Origin: Leishmania mexicana MHOM/GT/2001/U1103
Taxonomy: Eukaryota > Euglenozoa > Kinetoplastea > Trypanosomatida > Trypanosomatidae
Direction: 5' to 3'
DNA length: 64,000 bases
NCBI RefSeq assembly: GCF_000234665.1
Contig: NC_018338.1
Span: 846,084-910,083 of the forward strand
How positions within the stretch are numbered: the first letter of the stretch is position 1; every line of letters begins with the position of its first letter. Below the pieces are notes generated by a model. It had not been told where the DNA came from and made no database searches. It saw only the letters and a list, made by a program, of their open reading frames with translations. The position numbers and the translations under genes were made by a program. Of this stretch, positions 57,601 through 64,000 are shown piece by piece.

Positions 57601-60014
57601 TGCTGCCAGAGCTGCGCGACCTCTTGCCTAGTTTGTCCATGTGCCGACTGCAGGAGCTGCTGCGGTTGCTGCGGCCCGCCCTCGAGCAGGAGGCACCGGG
57701 TGCGGCAGCGGAGATGATGGGCGTTGGCAGCGGCAACGTGCTGCTTGGTGCTGTACGCCTAACTGCCCCGTCGTTCCTCGAGGTGGTGCAGCGAGAGTCC
57801 CTTCAGCAAGTTTCGGATGAGGTGCAGGCCGAGAATGATCAGCGCGTCTGGCATACGCAACTGGCACAGTACTATCTCTCTATCGTGTATCGATGGCTGC
57901 AACCTGGCACAGCGGTGGATGCGGCCCCCACCAAGGTGCGTCGCGTGAACGACGCGTCGGCTGCTGAGGCGTACGTTCGCCCTGAAACGCAGGCGCTGCA
58001 TCGACGCGCCATGAAGGAGGTGATTTACCACATGACGCAGAGCGGCGACTTCTGGTCGAGGATGGATGTGACGATCTTGTCTGTGCCTTTCATGGAGCAG
58101 GTGTACGAGTCCGAGCTGGGCTACGCATACCTGCGCGACCTAACAGCGGCCTTCAACGAGCGCTACCAGCGCCACCTCCTTGGCGAGGACATCGGGGAGC
58201 CATCGTGGCAGAAGCATCAGCTCGCCCGTGAAAACGGCGGAGGTGAGATCACCGCAATGGCAGCAGACGATGCACAGGCGAGCGGCACTCCCAGGTCGGC
58301 GGAGTCGAGCCTCTACGCCCTTCCTGCAGTGCTGATTCGCATGCGCGACTATATCTGCTTCGCCCACCAGTACGGCCTGCTTCTTTCCCTGCATCCAACC
58401 CTCGTGGCGCAAGTCGCGTTGCAGATCCCGGCGAGCCTCCTCAACGCTGTCCATCGTGATGCCGTCACGTACCTCTGCCGTCAGCTGCAGGACAACGGCG
58501 GATTTGTGGAGAGCAGGGCATCTCTGTCGCGTGTCTTCTTCGCCATGACGGCCGCGGAGGCTAAAACAGAAGGGAAGCAGCCGACTCATCTGCGCCCCAT
58601 CACGTGCGCCGCCTTCCTGCCGAATCGACTCTTCGTGGTGACGGCTAGCAGCGATCGCTCGTTGGCGTGGGTGAATCCAGAGAGCGGAAAGGTGGCGTGG
58701 TATGCCCGGCAACCGACGGCAGCGGTGGAGTCGCTCACGGTGTGCCGCACCAGCGCTTACGTTGCTGCCGTGTCGGAGGATCGCACGGTGTGGGTGTACG
58801 ACGGCCTGCAGGGCACTCTCGTTTCGCAGTGCCGCGGAAGCAAGTGGTTTGATGCCCCCATCGCGTCCCTCACATTCTCGGCTAGGGGTCGCTATCTCTG
58901 GGTCGTGACAACGGACGCGCGCGTGCGCTGCTTTGCCTGCGAGTCTGGCCAGCTGCGGTGCTCGATGAGCCTGTCGAAGCTGCTGCAGGTGCGTGTCGAT
59001 GAGTCAGCGTCGAACGGGGAGGCGATGCAGCTGGTGGGTGCCGGGGTTACCGCGGCAGAGGAGGGGATGCCCCTCGTCTCTGGTGAGTGGCGCCATCGCC
59101 GCCACTATCTGCACGTGCTCGTAGACGCCGAGGACGACGAGGTGTGCACGACGGTCGTGGCAACGGAGCTGCGACAGTGGCGTCTTCGTCCGTGGGATGA
59201 GCCAGTACCGACGGCAGGGGAAGACAGCCGACCAGCACACCAGAGCACAACCCTCATTGCGTATGAGATGACAATGAGCTGCTCTCTTAGCAAGGCGCCG
59301 GCAAGTGCCTCGGATGGGCCGTTAGGGTATAAACTCATGAAGCTATGGGAGTCAGCTAACGTGCAGTCGCCCGACATGTGTATTCTGGCGGTGCCACACG
59401 CCGAACCCGAGGTGCAGCTATTCACGCTGGAATACACCAGTGGCACTCCACGGCTGGTGGTTCGGTTCCCGCTTGCCGTATCTTCGTGCAGCAACTCAGG
59501 CGCGGCTCCAGCGGCACAGGAAGTCTCCGTGATGTGCACGTCGCCGGACGGTCGATGGGTCGCCGCCGGGTTGATTGGCGGCGCTGTGAGCCTCTTCTGC
59601 ATCGGCGCCGCATATCACGCGTGGCAACAGCAGCAGACGGGGGAAGCCCTGGTTTGCAGGCCGACGTGCGTCTACACGAGTCTGATGCCGACACCAGGTA
59701 TGTCGGCAACTCCGCTGCGCTCTCTTATGTTTCACCGCGATGGCCATTTTTTGTTTGCACTTGGCAATTGCCTTGTCTGCTGGCGCCTGCCCGACGCCGC
59801 CTCTGTGCCGCGCCGGGCCAACGCAGCGGAGGTCGTGCGCAGCACCGCTGATGGCCAGTACTTGTGTTCACACACACCGACATGCCTTGCCGTGCTGCCG
59901 CCACCGACACCATGCAAGAGCGACGCGGAGCTGCCTAGAAACGTCGCTGAAGTGGCCGTCGGCGATGAGGCCGGCCGCGTGACTCTACTCACGTTGTGGC
60001 GGCAGCTCATCTAG
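54645..60014 (+). CDS. Large LRR - degenerate STAND NTPase - WD40 protein
   Basis: 1789 residues in three parts. (1) About 55-165: ribonuclease-inhibitor-type leucine-rich repeats (TVVDLSHNYVGAAGLQAIA; LFALDLSDNPDVSLAGGLALV). (2) About 245-1300: a region like NWD1/NPHP3/TEP1-type STAND proteins. It includes a flavodoxin-like lead (LLCNEVFPRLNQEFASHRLI), an NTPase core whose P-loop position NMLVLHGTDAASLESLMARG (~620-639) lacks the GK[ST] signature, a Walker-B-like strand AFVVLLDGLEDLA (~764), and helical winged-helix-like sequence (~950-1300) containing EVIYHMTQSGDFWSRM. (3) About 1315-1785: WD40-type blades (ITCAAFLPNRLFVVTASSDR; VAAVSEDRTVWVYDG; SLTFSARGRYLWVVTTDAR; VMCTSPDGRWVAAGLIGG). There is no signal peptide or transmembrane segment. 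Such architectures act as oligomerising scaffolds or sensors in animals, plants and bacteria; with a broken P-loop, this one may be a scaffold. A flagellar/ciliary role (as NPHP3) or RNP role (as TEP1) is speculative. Confidence 0.8.
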   Translation: MQSFPAAAASHVAAVNSAVARGAAASSVVDPSTVSEFEACCRALSQKVNKAVVEQLPVLQNGTVVDLSHNYVGAAGLQAIAVILQHNPNVTEVRAPRNGLTNDAVVLFCRAMRGHQQLFALDLSDNPDVSLAGGLALVNLAQQTPSLRVVKLNGTHVLAAVLDKLTRALDYNASHHGTTSPSVVAALPTAAVVASSSTSPSSAAVGMSDEAQTLQTLRARVEVALEEGYLIPPASPQTGWRVLDVPILAPPLLFDNEVRLLCNEVFPRLNQEFASHRLILCPVVVGGGAGAVKDDDKASDSAVCLRPHRTAGAYNRALHFRPASDVTSIVERGRFVTIELVGDLPGDYAQLVASAMLRLQGIPQSAPQRVESHDDEEPEEAAAPLQPVLYEAHEAALRYTRWLLVATRRDTRTLKVPAALAPLLTADPIIAHPDRHRSIVRAIFIGDETPSPSVVGPVKVGEGSRIGATSASAAIPTSLEWDYATEEYQWRRHVDWREHVVATAPVAELVIPQYTATFDCIDAQGGVRLKHLDGFQMAVYARLRTVLEACVAAEASKREAREATELDAGSKSLSRLLRNIGTQRAWDTTYLQALAATSSGAAKKNLMNRMILYAANPPSRNMLVLHGTDAASLESLMARGAARLQTLQHVYTLAVYTVRSALLHEEPTELRSVVTHVVSQLTKDAAVLRYVNAEVDIERLSAFFLQVISGSVPSNNVGRPAHANGAKTAAATAMGEAGLPGYVAQYTLSTDEEASAGNTASTHAFVVLLDGLEDLAMPVQPCGALVHPPRSSGNIADGGGAEPSSWSTERTAQMPFSAAPSSVTSKTQPKPRRTPIDWLLPRALARYVRLIASCASKSAAFSSFSHLGRDSADMLSFGAVSTNEVEQYLSPASLARVGLVLSDDEYECARSKRDAPMGEYMNYLLDAARSVHEAPGFLTQIQVIQTFPETLQEAAQGVYDRLVHTFGLPLTRHVLGLLMASRWGLLLPELRDLLPSLSMCRLQELLRLLRPALEQEAPGAAAEMMGVGSGNVLLGAVRLTAPSFLEVVQRESLQQVSDEVQAENDQRVWHTQLAQYYLSIVYRWLQPGTAVDAAPTKVRRVNDASAAEAYVRPETQALHRRAMKEVIYHMTQSGDFWSRMDVTILSVPFMEQVYESELGYAYLRDLTAAFNERYQRHLLGEDIGEPSWQKHQLARENGGGEITAMAADDAQASGTPRSAESSLYALPAVLIRMRDYICFAHQYGLLLSLHPTLVAQVALQIPASLLNAVHRDAVTYLCRQLQDNGGFVESRASLSRVFFAMTAAEAKTEGKQPTHLRPITCAAFLPNRLFVVTASSDRSLAWVNPESGKVAWYARQPTAAVESLTVCRTSAYVAAVSEDRTVWVYDGLQGTLVSQCRGSKWFDAPIASLTFSARGRYLWVVTTDARVRCFACESGQLRCSMSLSKLLQVRVDESASNGEAMQLVGAGVTAAEEGMPLVSGEWRHRRHYLHVLVDAEDDEVCTTVVATELRQWRLRPWDEPVPTAGEDSRPAHQSTTLIAYEMTMSCSLSKAPASASDGPLGYKLMKLWESANVQSPDMCILAVPHAEPEVQLFTLEYTSGTPRLVVRFPLAVSSCSNSGAAPAAQEVSVMCTSPDGRWVAAGLIGGAVSLFCIGAAYHAWQQQQTGEALVCRPTCVYTSLMPTPGMSATPLRSLMFHRDGHFLFALGNCLVCWRLPDAASVPRRANAAEVVRSTADGQYLCSHTPTCLAVLPPPTPCKSDAELPRNVAEVAVGDEAGRVTLLTLWRQLI

Positions 60015-62541
60015 AGAGAGAAATTGAAAAAAGCGCTTTGAAGCGGGGTAAAGAAGTGATGGCGTGCCAGCCGACACCACGTCGGGTAAGAGGATGTGAT
60101 TGCGAGCGGTGTAGTGAACACGTGTTACTTTCTCTCTCTCGTTGTGTGGCCCTATGTGTATGCTTTGTTGGGTGTGCTTGGATGCGTGATAAGGGCTCTC
60201 TCTTTCTGTCGACGCCGCAAACGTTTATCTGCGGCTCCGTCGTCTTCGTTTTTTTTTTCCGGCTCACTTTTGTTGTTTTCCCGCATCTCGTTTCCGTGGT
60301 ACCACCTTCGCGCTCCTCCCTTTTCCTTCTCATTTGACACGCGCGCGACTGCCTGTCTCTCTGTGTGCGTGTCCCCATTCTGACGTCCCAACGTTGTCCT
60401 TCTTCAACTTTCCACTTGACTCCCCCCTCCTCACCCGAAACCGAGCGAGGCGGCACCAGGAAGGCGAAAAGGGAGCTGACAATGTGAACGAGCGACGAAG
60501 CGAGCAGACTTGCGCCCGGTCTCAGCGAGTTGTCCAAAACCGCCCACTCATACCCCCACTCCCTCCCCCTTGTCGGTTATGCCTTATCGATACCACAGAC
60601 TCGACGAGGAAAACCTGCGCCTCTCCCTCTTCTTTCGGGGTCGAAAGGGGGTACGATGTACAGTAGCAGCGGGCGTTTTTATTATGATTATTATTATGAC
60701 GTGTCTTTTGTTTGGAATTCCATACGGATTTTGTATGCAGAGTGCATGTGACACAGGTGCCACACCGCCACATCTGTATGCGTGTGCGTGGGTGCTGGGG
60801 TGGTATGTTGGGGGGAGAGGGAGGGGGAGGGCAACGTGCAATGGCGCGTTTTGCTTGTAGATCGAGGTGCTTGAATCCGTCTCCCAGTGTCGCTTGCACC
60901 CTTCCATCATGTATCCTTCACGTATCTCCTCTTTTGTTTTTCTTTTTACCTTCCACGATGCGAGCTCGCCGTGTGTGTGTGTGTCTGTGTGTGTGTGTTT
61001 GTGTGTAACAAAGAACGCGACACAAGAAAACGGAAGGGATGGGATCAAATTGCCAAGAAAAAGTGATCTACCGGCGCGTGCAGCTCCTCGAGGCCAGAGA
61101 CCGACATTCACAGACATCCGCTCAGGCCTCACGGGGGGGGGGCATAACTGAGCACATGGCTCTGCGAACGCGCTGTAGACGGCGCGCAACACCGGGGCTA
61201 CGGGAGAGACGCGCAGCTTACCTCAGCACTGTTGTCTTGCTTTTTTTTGGACAAGAACCGATGGTAGAAGGCTGGGGGTGTGAAGAGGGGGAGGGGGAGG
61301 GAAGAGAGACAGTGAGGCAGGGGTGATCAGTGGAGTGATCAATCACCCTTTCCGCAGCGCTCTCTTTGCTTCATCCCTCGCGCGCGCACATCAGCGCACA
61401 CCATTGCATCAACTCTCTTATGCTTCGCCGTCTGCCCCCTCTCTCTCCCAAGTATCATTGGCGTTGCCCGTTCTCCGTGAACACGCGCCCAAACATCCGC
61501 CACGGCACCCGGAAGCGTACGGGCTCGTTTGAGTGGGCTGCTTCTTGCGCCTTCTGCATACTTAAATACACCTTCACATCCACGGCGACGGCAATAGCAC
61601 GACAAACACACACACACACCACACATACACCGTCACGAAGCGAAGCCGAGGAACGTGAAGCGAACACCTTTCTTACATGCAGCGTGGCGGATACGCTACG
61701 GTCCTGTTCGCTTACCGCGAGCGTGGTGCTGCTTGTGCCCGCGCATTGCTTACGCTTTCTTTTGTTTCTCGAAGATATTTTTCCCTCCCTTCTTCGTTCA
61801 CTGGCGTTCTCTCTTCCAGCGCACAGAGAGACGCACGCGCGTTGTGTGTGTGTGTGTGTATGCGTGCGTGCGTGAGAGACTGTGTTGTATTTTTCAGCAA
61901 GATCCGCTCCACCTGCTTCACCCCCTTTTTTCCCCGCTTTGATGCCTGCCTTTCATCATTATACGACGTCATCTGCATTGGGCGAGTTGGTTATATATAT
62001 ATATTGTTACTCGTAGAGGCAAAGAGGATAAAGTGCGGTTACACGTTTCGCCTGCGTCTTGCTTGCCTGTGTCTCTGCGTGTGCATGTGTGCCTGCGTCG
62101 CGGTGGTCGTTTCCCCAGTAGTTCGGAACAGCGTCAGGGAGGAGTGGGTGCAGGCGCATTCGTTTGGCAGTCCTTTTTCTCTACGCGCCAACGGGTGCGT
62201 GCCTTTGCTGCCTCCCCCCTTCTCTCACGCACTCATCTTCGCTGCTCGACCATCTTTCCTGCGCTCCTCCGTGTGAGCCACAACAAGGAGCAGAAACAAA
62301 AGACCAATCCAAGAAAAATTCTTCAGTGCCTATTGAGGGTGACCCCGCGAAAGAGAAAAAAAGCTCGTGCCCACACACACGCACACGCACAGAAACACGC
62401 ACCAAGGTTGCATGCCGTGGGATCATCAGCAACAGCTCTCTTGTAGAATCCATAAGACAGCAGGCTTCAGGCTTCATTGTCAGCGAAAGTTAGCCACGCT
62501 CGCAATCGAAAGAATTTTCATCGCTCCCACAGACGCGCCTC
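60015..62541 (+). other. Intergenic spacer, no gene seen
   Basis: 2.5 kb, T/C-rich, with (TG)n at about 60971-61007, a G10 run at 61133-61142 and a TA tract at 61989-62004. A strong pyrimidine stretch at about 62205-62270 is followed by AG at 62276-62277, an acceptor candidate. An ATG at 62412 would then open an out-of-frame ORF running past the next gene's start to 62618. A weaker acceptor at 62531-62532 (ATCGCTCCCACAG) would avoid it. Confidence 0.5.
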
Positions 62542-64000
62542 ATGTCGGACACTACCGGCGACCCTTCCTTGCTCAGTCAACTGCAAGGAAGCAAAGCAGT
62601 GGTGAAGCGAAGGCGTAGCATGGGCACCAAGTCGTCCACTGCGTTCTCGCCTGTGAAGCGACGCTCTCCGAAGTCAAGCGCCACCGGTGCAACTGCTGCC
62701 GCCTCCACCGCCGCACCGGCACCCCCCGTTTTGGCGTTTCGGAAGTACAAGACGACAAAAACGACTGCAAGGGACGCGGACGGCAACACCGCGCCCAACG
62801 AAAATGGTGGTCACGGCGACGACCACAGGCCTCTGGAAGCGTCACCCGGCGATCTGCAGAATTTTACCACGTCTCTAGAGCGCAAATCTCTGACCGCGAT
62901 CAACAGAAGTGCCGAGTTGCCATGCGTCTTAGGCACCGACTCGCCGTCTGCTGCACAGGCTTCCAGTCCTCACGAGGACTCACATGGGTGCCAGGACAGC
63001 GCATCGATAAAAGAACCGCTGACGGGCGCTTCAGTGAGTACTTCGTGCGAAGCGCTGTCGTCTGGTGCGAATGAGGGAGCCAATGTGGTCAACACGGACG
63101 CTCTGCAGCCGTTGAGGAGGCCAAGTCGAGCTGCTGAGAACGGGTCTCCTGAATCCGACACGGCAGCTGCAGAGGAGTCACTCTGTAGCCAAACCGGCGG
63201 TGGTGCATTCAAAAATGCTGACACTACAAAGCACAGAGCCGGAGACGGGTCCCTTCGCCTTTGCTCATCCAATGCCGCGACGCAGAAAACGACGTCGCCC
63301 CCACGTGCGCGTCTGAACCAACCTTCAAAAGACATCTGCCCTTCTAGCCCCTCCACAGCGGAAGGGATCTCTCCCCCGAATGTCTCAGAGAATTTGGACG
63401 GCACCATCAAACCCACAGCGATGATCGAGAATGCCGACTCAAGCAATGTGCTTGTCTCTCGTCCACTATCTGCTTCTCACAGCCTCAGTAAAGGATCTGC
63501 TGACGATGCAACATCCATCGCCAGTGCGGGACAGGCCGTGCAAGGGCGGGATGAGGCAGGTGCGGCAAGAGTGTTGTTGGTGGTGCCGGAGCTGTCTCCC
63601 AGAAACGGGTCTAGCCCACCTCATCAAAGCCTCTCGCACGTTGACGGGCCCCCTCCCCTGCAGTCACGGGCGGGCGTGACGGCTATGGGAGAGAGGAACA
63701 ACACGGATAGCATCGACTCCTTTTCCGACAAAGGATCTTTGGCCTCACGCACACTGGGCCTCAAGCCTCAAGCTCCGCCAGTGCAACCGTCAGAATCTGC
63801 AGAGGCCAACAAGTCGTCGTTGTCGACGTCAAACCGTAGCTTTTCATTTGTCAGTGCGAAGGCGGTGTCAGCGCTCTCCATCTCTCGACTGCACGCCGCG
63901 CCGATTCCACTGCGCAATTTCGGCGCGACGTGCTATCTGAACGCGGTCGTGCAGTGCCTGCTATGTACACCTGACCTGCTGCACACGCTGAACAATGACC
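62542..64000 (+). CDS. Ubiquitin-specific protease (USP, peptidase family C19), N-terminal part, cut by window end
   Basis: Open from ATG 62542 (MSDTTGDPSLLSQLQG) through the last base, 486 complete codons, with no stop. The first ~455 residues are Ser/Ala/Pro-rich and likely disordered, with basic clusters (VKRRRS, VKRRSPK) that could be nuclear signals. At 455-481 the USP Cys box appears: PIPLRNFGATCYLNAVVQCL followed by LCTPDLL, corresponding to 'GLxNxGNTCYMNSxLQxL'; the catalytic Cys is residue 464 (TGC at 63931-63933). The Asn of the oxyanion region (Asn in 'RNFGATCY') is present; the usual Asn before Thr-Cys is Ala here. The His box and remaining catalytic domain lie beyond the window. 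It removes ubiquitin from conjugates; the substrate is unknown. Confidence 0.88.
   Translation, partial: MSDTTGDPSLLSQLQGSKAVVKRRRSMGTKSSTAFSPVKRRSPKSSATGATAAASTAAPAPPVLAFRKYKTTKTTARDADGNTAPNENGGHGDDHRPLEASPGDLQNFTTSLERKSLTAINRSAELPCVLGTDSPSAAQASSPHEDSHGCQDSASIKEPLTGASVSTSCEALSSGANEGANVVNTDALQPLRRPSRAAENGSPESDTAAAEESLCSQTGGGAFKNADTTKHRAGDGSLRLCSSNAATQKTTSPPRARLNQPSKDICPSSPSTAEGISPPNVSENLDGTIKPTAMIENADSSNVLVSRPLSASHSLSKGSADDATSIASAGQAVQGRDEAGAARVLLVVPELSPRNGSSPPHQSLSHVDGPPPLQSRAGVTAMGERNNTDSIDSFSDKGSLASRTLGLKPQAPPVQPSESAEANKSSLSTSNRSFSFVSAKAVSALSISRLHAAPIPLRNFGATCYLNAVVQCLLCTPDLLHTLNND

Noticed and set aside
1..64000. CRISPR arrays, bacterial operons, riboswitches or rho-independent terminators
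   Set aside because: Gene structure, families and spacers are those of a eukaryotic trypanosomatid; no direct-repeat/spacer array was seen.

Overview
The window looks like nuclear chromosomal DNA of a trypanosomatid flagellate, most likely Leishmania or a close relative in the Leishmaniinae. All supported genes lie on the + strand. None has an intron. They are separated by 0.5-3 kb (once 6.7 kb) of T/C-rich sequence with (CA)n, (TG)n and (TA)n tracts. Most starts are the first ATG downstream of a polypyrimidine tract followed by AG, which is the layout of a polycistronic unit processed by spliced-leader trans-splicing. The products are eukaryotic housekeeping families with trypanosomatid-style low-complexity expansions. 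I cannot name the species from sequence alone.

Layout. 1-712: 3' end of an unrecognised gene. 2624-4021: conserved-looking protein with a methyltransferase-like Gly motif. 4896-9440: very large unrecognised protein. 9915-11396: probable mitochondrial protein. 12507-13268: PAM16/TIM16-like import-motor protein. 16361-19735: CaMKK-like Ser/Thr kinase. 23017-25776: transportin (karyopherin beta-2). 28965-30998: PARN-family deadenylase. 32180-33634: M24 prolidase-like peptidase. 35462-36061: DUF1764 protein. 37013-39709: SET-domain protein with a Cys4 finger. 41943-46109: SMEK/PP4R3, the protein phosphatase 4 regulatory subunit. 52844-53302: SPT4-like elongation factor. 54645-60014: LRR, degenerate STAND NTPase and WD40 protein. 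62542 to the right edge: N-terminal part of a ubiquitin-specific protease, cut by the window end just after its catalytic Cys box.

The spacers carry two copies of one diverged interspersed repeat, in opposite orientations near 21.2 kb (+) and 50.9 kb (-). They align by eye over about 200 bp and resemble the SIDER class of Leishmania extinct retroposons. A GC-rich block with broken frames (about 48.4-50.6 kb) sits beside the second copy and may be a decayed autonomous retroelement. Together they explain part of the unusual 6.7-kb gene-free gap between PP4R3 and SPT4.

The genes do not form a pathway operon. Order in such clusters is not functional, although RNA metabolism (PARN), transcription elongation (SPT4), chromatin or protein methylation (SET), nuclear import (transportin) and phospho-signalling (CaMKK-like, PP4R3) are all present. 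The most unusual product is the 1789-residue LRR-STAND-WD40 protein, whose architecture recalls NLR/TEP1/NWD1-type proteins but whose P-loop has lost its Lys and Ser/Thr. Expression control here would be post-transcriptional. The visible candidates are the repeats, a perfect 10-bp hairpin at 21676-21701 and short upstream ORFs before several starts.
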